Positions 16,360-24,105 of a DNA stretch of 29,083 nt are shown here, in pieces. The translations under genes were made by a program, and so were the position numbers. Every line of letters begins with the position of its first letter. Positions within the stretch are counted from its first letter, which is position 1. Location: contig CAZXQG010000036.1 in the NCBI GenBank assembly GCA_964642725.1, positions 1 to 29,083 of the forward strand. Direction: 5' to 3'. The notes beneath the pieces are model-generated. The model did not search any database, was not told where the DNA came from, and worked only from the letters and a program-made list of their open reading frames with translations. The stretch comes from JAGVPT01 sp964642725. GTDB taxonomy: Bacteria; Bacteroidota; Ignavibacteria; UBA10030; UBA8401.

Positions 16360-18426
16360 ATGCACACATACCGTGCTCTTATCTGGATAGGATTCAGTCT
16401 CATGATTCTATCGGCTTCGTTATATTCTCGTGACGGCTCGCGGCTAGATTCATGCTGGCGATTTAAGCTGGGAGAAATCGCCGGCGCCGCGCAGCCGCAA
16501 TTCGACGATCACGACTGGCAAACGGTGGTTCTTCCTCACAACTGGGGGTGGCAGGAAGCTCAAGACGGAAAAGAATACTATCGCGGTCCCGGATGGTACC
16601 GTTGTGTCCTTACCAACGCAGTGCCAAAGCCGGGCAAACGGTATTTTCTTCGCTTCGAGGCTGCAGGTTCTGTTGCGGATGTCTACAGCAACGGGATACT
16701 CCTTGGCCAGCATCGAGGGGCGTTCGGTGCTTTCTGTTTTGAAATTACCAAACAGTTATCGGCAACCGGACCAAATGTTGTTGCCGTGCGTGTGAGCAAC
16801 GCCCCCGAGCCGGATGTCGCTCCTCTCAGCGGCGATTTCAATGTGTTTGGAGGACTATACCGGCCGGTGCACTTTATTGAGGCGGACGAAATCTGCTTCG
16901 CCCTAACTGATCACGCATCGCCGGGAGTAGCATGGCTTCAAACGAGTGTTACGGAAGAACTAGCTGCTCTCGATGTGAACGTCGAGATTTCAAATAGTAC
17001 GAACCGCAAAGAAGATCTCACTCTCTCGGCCGATGTGTTTGATGCCGCCGGCAGACATGTTGCGAGCATCGAACAGCCGGTCACGGTTGTTCCGGAGGTC
17101 ACTGCTCCGTTCGCGTTGCACGTCACCATTGCTCAGCCCCATTTATGGAATGGACGCAAAGATCCTTATCTCTATAGAACAGTTGTAGAATTGCGTTCAA
17201 AGGACAGCACCGTGCATGACGCGGTCGCACAGCCTCTTGGCCTTCGTTTCTATCATGTAGATCCCGAGAAAGGATTTTTCCTGAACGGAAAGCCGTATCA
17301 TTTGCACGGCGTCAACCGCCACCAGGACCGGCCGGACAAAGGCTGGGCGATTTCTGAGGCCGACATGAATGAAGATATATCTCTGCTGAAAGAAATCGGC
17401 TGCACTGTCGTCCGCTGCGCCCACTACGAGCACTGCGATTATTTCTACAGCCTGTGCGATTCGGCGGGCATTCTTGTCTGGGCAGAACTTCCGCAGGTGA
17501 ACGAAATCGGCACGGTTCCGCAATTTGCCGAGACTTCGCGAAGCCAGTTGCTCGACCTGATCCGGCAGAACATCAACCATCCATCCATATTTGCGTGGAG
17601 TTTGTTCAACGAACTTTGGCCCGGAAGGCCCGACCCGCACCGTGAATTGCAGGATCTAAAAATTGTTGCAAACGGAGAGGACCCGACCCGGCCGACGATC
17701 GCGGCAACGTCGAATGAGCAGCTGCCCCAGATGAACAAAATTCCCGATTTGCTTGGATGGAATATTTATCCGGGATGGTATTCAGGCTGGGGGCCGAAGG
17801 AATCGTTTGGCGCCATACTTGACCGGGGGCAGTCAATAAGCAGGTTCGGAGGATTTTGCGTGAGCGAATATGGAGCCGGCGCAAATGTAGAACAGCATGA
17901 GGAAAATCCGAAACAGCCGAAGACCGACGGTCAATGGCACCCTGAAGAGTACCAATCCCTTTTGCATGAAGCGGCATGGTCGGCGATGATAGCGCGTCCT
18001 TTTGTTTGGGGGACGTTCGTGTGGAACATGTTTGACTTCACGAGCAATTCGCGCCATGAAGGGAATATCCCGGGGCGCAATACCAAAGGGCTTGTGACGT
18101 ACGACCGCAAGATCCGGAAAGACGCATTCTTCTTCTACAAAGCGAATTGGTCCGACGAGCCGACGCTCTATATTACAAGCCGGCGATTTACCGAGCGAAC
18201 CAATGAAACAACTTGCGTGAAAGTGTATTCGAATGCAAAGGAAGTAGAGTTGCTCGTCAACGGTGTGTCGCAAGGCAAGCGGACCGACAGTGCAAATTGC
18301 GTCTTTATCTGGAAGGATGTTCAATTACAGCCGGGTGAGAATCGCATTGAAGCACGGGCACATCGCGACGGCCGTGTCTTGACTGACAATTGCGAATGGG
18401 CTTTCAAACCTGGCGGTCAGAAATAA
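16360..18426 (+). CDS. GH2 family exo-glycosidase (beta-galactosidase/beta-mannosidase-like), exported
   Basis: A 688-residue enzyme with a signal peptide (MHTYRALIWIGFSLMILSASLYS). The order is the GH2 sugar-binding domain (about 27-175, with WQTVVLPHNW and YRGPGWYR), an immunoglobulin-like domain (about 190-295), the TIM barrel (about 300-595) and a short C-terminal beta domain (about 605-685). The acid/base Glu is in SLFNE (E418) and the nucleophile in VSEYGAG (E503). It would remove terminal beta-galactosyl or beta-mannosyl residues in the periplasm; the short form lacks the later domains of LacZ. Next to mannanases a mannan-related role is likely, but GH2 specificity cannot be read from these motifs. 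No strong ribosome site precedes the ATG. Confidence 0.85.
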   Translation: MHTYRALIWIGFSLMILSASLYSRDGSRLDSCWRFKLGEIAGAAQPQFDDHDWQTVVLPHNWGWQEAQDGKEYYRGPGWYRCVLTNAVPKPGKRYFLRFEAAGSVADVYSNGILLGQHRGAFGAFCFEITKQLSATGPNVVAVRVSNAPEPDVAPLSGDFNVFGGLYRPVHFIEADEICFALTDHASPGVAWLQTSVTEELAALDVNVEISNSTNRKEDLTLSADVFDAAGRHVASIEQPVTVVPEVTAPFALHVTIAQPHLWNGRKDPYLYRTVVELRSKDSTVHDAVAQPLGLRFYHVDPEKGFFLNGKPYHLHGVNRHQDRPDKGWAISEADMNEDISLLKEIGCTVVRCAHYEHCDYFYSLCDSAGILVWAELPQVNEIGTVPQFAETSRSQLLDLIRQNINHPSIFAWSLFNELWPGRPDPHRELQDLKIVANGEDPTRPTIAATSNEQLPQMNKIPDLLGWNIYPGWYSGWGPKESFGAILDRGQSISRFGGFCVSEYGAGANVEQHEENPKQPKTDGQWHPEEYQSLLHEAAWSAMIARPFVWGTFVWNMFDFTSNSRHEGNIPGRNTKGLVTYDRKIRKDAFFFYKANWSDEPTLYITSRRFTERTNETTCVKVYSNAKEVELLVNGVSQGKRTDSANCVFIWKDVQLQPGENRIEARAHRDGRVLTDNCEWAFKPGGQK

Positions 18427-18532
18427 TCGTGGTTCCCATCGGGAGGATTTACGGGTGGCAAGCAGTTTATCTTTGCCCCGCTGGTGCACAATTAAATGAC
18501 GGAATTCTATCATAAACAGACAGCGGTGATTC

Positions 18533-21028
18533 ATGGTAAAACCAGTTTGGCCTATCGTTATGACGTTGTTATTCTTTAATATCCATCCCGGCGTTCTCGG
18601 TCAATCGAAACAGCAAAGTTCGTCTCTCCATATCAATGACAAAGGATATTATGAAACTCAAGGGATCAACGTCATGATGTTCGATGATTTTTATCCTGAA
18701 GGTCATCAGGGCGGTTTGACGATTGTGCAGTGCGGCAGACGCGTGGCCGCAAACGGAGATGTTCGGCTTGAACCCGGTCCCGGACAGTGGTCGCCCGTCC
18801 CGAAGGTCGGACAACGGCATGTTGATCAAACGAATGGAGTGATCACCGTCGATCTGTGGTATCCTGATTCAAGCCAAGATCGAAAAGGGTTCAACCCAAT
18901 AATTTATCCCGATCTGATATTCAAATACACAATCAAGACGGAAGCGGTAGGCAACAGCATAAAACTCACCGTAAACCTCGAAAAGCCTCTGCCGGCAGCG
19001 TGGGCAGATAAAGTAGGTTTCAATCTGGAATTGTTTCCGGGTCAATTGTTCGGAGAACACTATTTTATGGACGGCAGTCCGGGCATATTCCCCCGCCAGG
19101 CGAACGGTCCGATGCGAAAAGACGGGGACGGAAATTTCCAGATTACTCCAATGGCGGCGGGAAAAACATTAATCGTGGCGCCCGGTAATCAGGAAAAGGA
19201 ACTTACGATTACAGCCAATACGAGCGATCTTCAGTTGATTGATGGAAGAGGCCTCTATAACAACGGATGGTTCGTGGTACGCTCGACCATTCCGCTTGGA
19301 GCAGTCAAGAATGCGGTCGAATGGATTATCAGTCCGAAATCAAATCCCGGATGGAAATACAAACCGGTCATTCAGGTCTCACAAATAGGCTACCATCCGA
19401 AACAGGCAAAATTTGCCGTCATCGAACTGGATAAGCGCACTACTGCGTATGAACCGATTCGCCTCATCAAAATAGGAGCGGATTCCGAAACGGTGGTGAA
19501 GACGGACTTGGCTCCTGTGCCGTGGGGACAATTCTTGCGTTACCAGTATTTACGTTTTGACTTTGGAGAAATCACAGAAGAGGGATTGTACAAAGTAGAA
19601 TACGGATCGATCGCATCAAACGAATTCGAAATCAAGAACGATGTATTTGCAAGAAACGTCTGGCAGCCGACGCTCGAATATTTTTTGCCGATACAAATGT
19701 GTCATATGACGGTGAAGGATAGGTACAAAATATGGCATGGCCTCTGCCATATGGATGACGCAGTGATGTCGGAGATCAACCACGATCATTTCGACGGCTA
19801 TTTCCAGGGAGCATCAACGTTGACAAAATTCAAGCCAGGCGAACATGTGCCCGGACTGAACATCGGCGGGTGGCATGATGCCGGCGATTACGATCTGCGC
19901 GTAGAATCGCAGGCTGAAACAGTGTATAAGCTCGCGCTCGCGTATGAATTCTTCAAAAACGATTATGATGAAACGTCGATCGACCAGGTGACACGAGTTG
20001 CCGAAATCCATAAACCCGACGGGAAACCGGACATCCTGCAGCAATTAGAACACGGCGTTTTATCCATCGTGGGGGGCTATGAGTCGATGGGAAGATTGTA
20101 CCGGGGGATGCAGGAAGCAACCCTTGAACAGTATGTGCACCTCGGCGATGTGGCAACAGTGACCGACAATCTTGTGTACAAAGAGAATGAAAAAGATCCG
20201 GTATTGGGCCGGCCGCTGCCGAAAGACGACCGCTGGGTTTTCACTGAAGAGAATCCGAGACGAGAGCTGTCTGTTGCACAAATATTAGCCGCAGCCAGCC
20301 GGGTCCTAAAGAATTACAATCCTGAATTGTCCGGGAAATGTCTGACGGTTGCAGAAGAACTCTACGCAAAGAACGTTTCGGCAAAACCTCTGCAGAAAAT
20401 AAATACCGTTGCGGAGCTGTATCTTTCAACGTCAAAAGAAGAGTATAGGAAAATATTGTTGGAGAATGCGGATCTCATCGGCACACATATCGTGAATTGT
20501 GCCGAAGTCGCGGGCAGAGTCGTTGAAAAACTGCACGATGTCAGGTTTACGGCGACGATTGAAGAAGGAGTCAGGAAAGCCTTTCAGGAAATTGCCGAAC
20601 AGCAAAAGGAAAATCCTTACGGCGTTCCGTACAAGCCGCACATCTGGGGTGCAGGCTGGGACATCCAGGCCTTGGGTGTGAAAGAACTTTTTCTTCACAT
20701 CGGCTTCCCGAAGATATTTTCGTACGAGTACGCTTTTAACGCGATGAATTTCATTCTTGGATGCCATCCGGGCGAAAACACCGCATCGTTCGCATCGGGT
20801 GTCGGAGTGAAATCGTTGACGGTCGCGTACGGAGTCAACCGGGATGATTGGTCATACATTCCTGGGGGCGTGGGAAGCGGCACTGCGCTGATTCGGCCCG
20901 ACCTTCCAGAATTGAAAACCTGGCCGTATTTCTGGCAGCAGACCGAGTACGTGATGGGAGGCGGAGCGACGGATTTCATGTTGTTAGCAATGGCGGCAGA
21001 CGAGCTTTTAAACGAAGAGACTCATTGA
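18533..21028 (+). CDS. GH9 family glucanase with extra N-terminal beta domain, exported
   Basis: An 831-residue protein with a signal peptide (MVKPVWPIVMTLLFFNIHPGVLG). Residues about 30-275 form an unassigned beta-rich domain. Residues about 276-370 look like the Ig-like CelD-type domain (IQVSQIGYHPKQAKFAV). Residues about 375-828 are the (alpha/alpha)6 GH9 domain: GGWHDAGDYD with D449 and D452 of the DAGD motif, LGCHPGENTASFASGVG, and the C-terminal acid E805 in WQQTEYVMGG. GH9 enzymes cleave beta-1,4-glucan, here perhaps cello-oligosaccharides or glucose-containing stretches of glucomannan. The CHPGxN form differs from the usual NPR form, so an exo-acting or oligosaccharide-specific activity is possible. 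It follows GH2 after 106 bp and may share its transcript. Confidence 0.85.
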   Translation: MVKPVWPIVMTLLFFNIHPGVLGQSKQQSSSLHINDKGYYETQGINVMMFDDFYPEGHQGGLTIVQCGRRVAANGDVRLEPGPGQWSPVPKVGQRHVDQTNGVITVDLWYPDSSQDRKGFNPIIYPDLIFKYTIKTEAVGNSIKLTVNLEKPLPAAWADKVGFNLELFPGQLFGEHYFMDGSPGIFPRQANGPMRKDGDGNFQITPMAAGKTLIVAPGNQEKELTITANTSDLQLIDGRGLYNNGWFVVRSTIPLGAVKNAVEWIISPKSNPGWKYKPVIQVSQIGYHPKQAKFAVIELDKRTTAYEPIRLIKIGADSETVVKTDLAPVPWGQFLRYQYLRFDFGEITEEGLYKVEYGSIASNEFEIKNDVFARNVWQPTLEYFLPIQMCHMTVKDRYKIWHGLCHMDDAVMSEINHDHFDGYFQGASTLTKFKPGEHVPGLNIGGWHDAGDYDLRVESQAETVYKLALAYEFFKNDYDETSIDQVTRVAEIHKPDGKPDILQQLEHGVLSIVGGYESMGRLYRGMQEATLEQYVHLGDVATVTDNLVYKENEKDPVLGRPLPKDDRWVFTEENPRRELSVAQILAAASRVLKNYNPELSGKCLTVAEELYAKNVSAKPLQKINTVAELYLSTSKEEYRKILLENADLIGTHIVNCAEVAGRVVEKLHDVRFTATIEEGVRKAFQEIAEQQKENPYGVPYKPHIWGAGWDIQALGVKELFLHIGFPKIFSYEYAFNAMNFILGCHPGENTASFASGVGVKSLTVAYGVNRDDWSYIPGGVGSGTALIRPDLPELKTWPYFWQQTEYVMGGGATDFMLLAMAADELLNEETH

Positions 21029-21130
21029 TTTTTATTCCCGTCGAGGCCGGGAATGGCGGCTGAATAGGCAGCAATTGTTGCAGCCTGATATATTTAAAAT
21101 AAAAGTCATCCTCAAAAAGTTTTTTGTCGT

Positions 21131-21208
21131 GTCATTCTGAGGAGCGAAGCGACGAAGAATCTTTTTTCTGAATTGACTTATTAGATTCCTCGCTTCGCTC
21201 GGAATGAC
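21131..21208. repeat. Inverted repeat of the 'GTCATTCYGAG' type
   Basis: GTCATTCTGAGGAGCGAAGC... (21131-21162) pairs with the reverse complement of 21183-21208 (..GCTTCGCTCGGAATGAC). It lies in the 264-bp spacer before the transporter gene. The flank TGAAATAGTTCTAAAAT at about 21223-21238 resembles the right end of the 8606-8825 element, so this may be a decayed relative with a different core. Confidence 0.65.
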
Positions 21209-21292
21209 AAGCATCCATTTTATGAAATAGTTCTAAAATTGTTCTATCATCAACGCACTACCAACATCGACAATTAATTCAAGGAGAATCAC

Positions 21293-22756
21293 ATGGAAGA
21301 AACAATGCAGAAATTACCGCTGAAAGAAAAAATCGGCTATGGGTTTGGTGATTTTGCATCGGTATTATTCTGGCAGAGCATTACGATGAACATGATGTTC
21401 TTCTATACCGATGTGTTCAAAATTGCCGCAACGACACAGGCTGCGGTTGTTGCAGGGACCATGATCATGGTCTCGCGGCTTTTCGACGCCGTGATCGACC
21501 CGGTCATCGGCATGACGGCAGACCGGACCGAAACCCGCTGGGGAAAATTCAGACCGTACTTGATCTGGATGGCTCTTCCGCTCGCCGTTACCGCGACGCT
21601 GACATTCACGACGCCGGACTTTGGCGAGTCGGGAAAGCTCGTGTACGCGTATGTGACGCTCTTTCTTTTCATGGCCTGCTATGCCGGCATCAATATTCCG
21701 TACTCGTCGCTCCTTGGAGTATTGACGCCGAACGCAACAGAGAGAACGAGCGCGTCATCATTCAAATTCACATTTGCCTACATCAGCGGAATGACAGTCT
21801 CTGCGACATCGCTGCTTCTGGCAAAACACTTCGGCAACGGAGTTGATACCAGGGATCCCGGCGGATGGACAAAGACGATCATGATCTACGGCGCTGTGGC
21901 AATCGTCTTTTTCATTATGACGTTCTTGTTCACAAAAGAACGAGTGCGCCCGCCCAAAGCTCAGAAGACACCGATCAAAACAGATCTGAAAGACCTTATT
22001 ACGAACGGGCCGTGGCTCGTCCTTCTCTTTGCAACGATTTCCATGATTATGTTTGTTGCCTCGAGGATCGGCGTGACGAACTATTATTTCAAATATTACA
22101 TTACGAACTTCTCGGACGTAACACACAACACGATTAATTACACATTCCTCTGGTGGAATTTCAACTGGGGTTTTGAGGAAGTGACGACGGTATTTAACAC
22201 GCTCGGCCAGGGATGTGCAATTCTCGGCGCACTGCTTGTTCCCCTGCTGACGAAGAGGATAGGAAAGAAGAACGGTTTCCTTATGCTGTTTGTGATCGCC
22301 ATGCTCAGCACTGCCGCTTTTTATTTCTTAACGCCGGAGCACCTCACTCTGATCTTCTTGCTCCAAATCATCGGGTCATTGTCGGGCGGTCCGTTATCTG
22401 TGGTTATTTGGGCGATGTATGCGGACACCGCCGATTATTCCGAGTGGAAGAGAGGACGGAGGGCGACAGGCCTTGTGTTCTCAGCATCGGCGACGTGTCA
22501 GAAGGTTGGATGGGCGATCGGTGCGTTATTCACCGGTGCGCTGCTCTCTGCATATGGTTTCATGGCGGACAAGCCGCAATCTGCGGAAGTCAATCATGTC
22601 CTGATTTCACTCATGAGTGTTATTCCTGCGGCGTTCGGTATTCTTTCCATCATCCTGATTCTCTTCTATAAACTCGACGAGAAAACAATGATGGGTATTG
22701 CCAAGGACCTTGTCGATAGACGGAAGGCGAGCGGCAACGAAGCGCTGACGGTTTAG
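21293..22756 (+). CDS. GPH-family sugar:cation symporter (MFS)
   Basis: A 487-residue inner-membrane transporter with 12 expected helices. The MelB-like signature SRLFDAVIDPVIGMTADRT carries D65 and D69, which align with the Na+-binding Asp pair of MelB, followed by RWGKFRPYLIW. GPH carriers import di- and oligosaccharides or glycosides with Na+ or H+. Its position directly before two cytoplasmic phosphorylases suggests uptake of mannosyl-glucose, mannobiose or cellobiose. A strong AAGGAGA lies 6 nt before the ATG. It is the only inner-membrane sugar carrier here, and no SusC/SusD outer-membrane pair accompanies it. Confidence 0.92.
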   Translation: MEETMQKLPLKEKIGYGFGDFASVLFWQSITMNMMFFYTDVFKIAATTQAAVVAGTMIMVSRLFDAVIDPVIGMTADRTETRWGKFRPYLIWMALPLAVTATLTFTTPDFGESGKLVYAYVTLFLFMACYAGINIPYSSLLGVLTPNATERTSASSFKFTFAYISGMTVSATSLLLAKHFGNGVDTRDPGGWTKTIMIYGAVAIVFFIMTFLFTKERVRPPKAQKTPIKTDLKDLITNGPWLVLLFATISMIMFVASRIGVTNYYFKYYITNFSDVTHNTINYTFLWWNFNWGFEEVTTVFNTLGQGCAILGALLVPLLTKRIGKKNGFLMLFVIAMLSTAAFYFLTPEHLTLIFLLQIIGSLSGGPLSVVIWAMYADTADYSEWKRGRRATGLVFSASATCQKVGWAIGALFTGALLSAYGFMADKPQSAEVNHVLISLMSVIPAAFGILSIILILFYKLDEKTMMGIAKDLVDRRKASGNEALTV

Positions 22757-22790
22757 GAAAAGAAATTATGAATTAAGAATTAAAAATGTT

Positions 22791-22860
22791 TGGCCACGAA
22801 GACACTATGGCACCAAGAGATTTTTAAAGTTAAAAAAACTCATGGTGTCTTTGTGGCACA
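22791..22860. repeat. Hairpin repeat between transporter and GH130 genes
   Basis: GCCACGAAGACACTATG (22793-22809) faces an inverted copy (CATGGTGTCTTTGTGGC, 22842-22858) across about 32 bp, with two mismatches. It is the same family as the 'cacgaag' repeat at 5521-5640. It might act as a transcript stabiliser or attenuator between the two genes, though it lacks a T run. Confidence 0.65.
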
Positions 22861-22916
22861 TTTTAAACTGAGGTTTAGACAACTAACAGTTCAATACAAT
22901 CATTAAGGATGTTACT

Positions 22917-23915
22917 ATGAAAAAAACAATTGTGGGCAATGCCCTGCCGAATATGCCATGGCAGGAAAAGCCAAAAGGATACACCGACGTCGTCTGGAGA
23001 TACGACAAGAACCCTGTCATCGACAGAAAACCGATCAAAGATGCGAGCCGGGTATTCAACAGTGCCATCATTCCGTACAAAAATGAATTCATCGGCGTCT
23101 TCCGGGCGGACCACTATAACGGGTATCCGAATTTACATCTCGGGCACAGCAAGGATGGACTCCATTGGAACGTCCAGGACGATATTATCACGTTCCAGAA
23201 CGAAGACGGTACGCCCGCCAAACCGATTCTGTACGGGTACGATCCGCGTCTGTTGGAAATAGATGGAACGTATTACATTTTATGGTGCAACTATTCCAGC
23301 GGACCGACAGTCGGGATTGCCAAGACAAAAGATTTTAAAACATTCGTTCAACTTGAAAACGCATTTCTTCCCTTCAACCGGAACGGCGTTCTCTTCCCGA
23401 GAAAAATAAACGGCAACTACGTCATGCTCAACCGGCCCAGCGACAACGGGCACACGCCGTTCGGTGACATCTACTTGAGCCAAAGTCCGGATTTAACCTA
23501 TTGGGGCAAGCATCGCCTCGTGATGAAGACGACGCATTATTGGTGGAAGAATACCAAACTCGGCGCCGGCGCGGTTCCCATCGAGACAACGGAAGGCTGG
23601 CTGATGATATATCACGGTGTATGCACGACATGCAGCGGGTTCATTTACAGCATCGGTGCAGCGCTGCTGGACATCAACGATCCTTCAAAAATTATCGCCG
23701 ACTGCGCAAACTATATCCTGACGCCCGAAGCGCCGTACGAGACAATCGGGTTTGTGGCAAACGTCTGCTTCCCGTGTGCAACGCTTCAGGATGCGGATAC
23801 CGGAAGAATGGCGATCTTCTACGGCGCTGCGGATACATACTGCGCGCTCGCTTTCACACAAGTGGATGAACTCATCGCCTACATCAAAGCTCATCCGAAT
23901 AAACCTATCCAATAG
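22917..23915 (+). CDS. GH130 beta-1,4-mannosyl phosphorylase (mannosylglucose phosphorylase type)
   Basis: A 332-residue cytoplasmic enzyme without a signal. GH130 motifs: VFNSAIIPY near residue 46, VFRAD, the catalytic Asp in GYDPRLLEIDG (D109), LNRPSDNGHTPFGDI near 171, and IYHGV with H233. GH130 enzymes split beta-mannosyl bonds with phosphate to give alpha-mannose 1-phosphate. The FNSA form and the nearby epimerase fit mannosyl-beta-1,4-glucose as substrate, but mannooligosaccharides remain possible. AAGGA 7 nt upstream supports the start. It forms an import-and-phosphorolysis set with the upstream symporter and the downstream GH94. The protein is somewhat shorter than characterised mannosylglucose phosphorylases of nearly 400 residues. 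Confidence 0.9.
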   Translation: MKKTIVGNALPNMPWQEKPKGYTDVVWRYDKNPVIDRKPIKDASRVFNSAIIPYKNEFIGVFRADHYNGYPNLHLGHSKDGLHWNVQDDIITFQNEDGTPAKPILYGYDPRLLEIDGTYYILWCNYSSGPTVGIAKTKDFKTFVQLENAFLPFNRNGVLFPRKINGNYVMLNRPSDNGHTPFGDIYLSQSPDLTYWGKHRLVMKTTHYWWKNTKLGAGAVPIETTEGWLMIYHGVCTTCSGFIYSIGAALLDINDPSKIIADCANYILTPEAPYETIGFVANVCFPCATLQDADTGRMAIFYGAADTYCALAFTQVDELIAYIKAHPNKPIQ

Positions 23916-23947
23916 GTGACTATATTTGTCATAATATGCTTCGACAC

Positions 23948-24032
23948 GGCGCAGAGAAAACGATCATCCTGAGCAAATCCTGCGCTTTTTGCAGGATGCG
24001 TCGAAGGATGATAGAAATATTCTCTCTGCGCC
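23948..24032. repeat. Three-tier nested palindrome
   Basis: Outer arms GGCGCAGAGA (23948-23957) and TCTCTGCGCC (24023-24032), middle arms ATCATCCT (23963-23970) and AGGATGAT (24005-24012), and inner arms ATCCTGC (23977-23983) and GCAGGAT (23991-23997) are all perfect and nested, able to make one long interrupted stem. It lies between GH130 and GH94. Confidence 0.8.
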
Positions 24033-24093
24033 TTGCTCAGCATGAACGTTTTTGAGTATTTGCGTACTATCAGTCAGTAAAATAACTTATTCT

Positions 24094-24098
24094 AAGGA
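24094..24098 (+). promoter_or_regulatory. Ribosome binding site that fixes the GH94 start
   Basis: AAGGA lies 7 nt before the ATG at 24106. The frame is also open from a TTG at 24052, but that site has no such motif and its extra residues overlap repeat-flanking sequence, so it is not used. Confidence 0.7.
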
Positions 24099-24105
24099 TT
24101 TCGCA

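Noticed and set aside
24052..24105. TTG-initiated 18-residue extension of GH94
   Set aside because: No ribosome site, lies just past a palindromic repeat, and homologous GH94 enzymes begin near the ATG at 24106.
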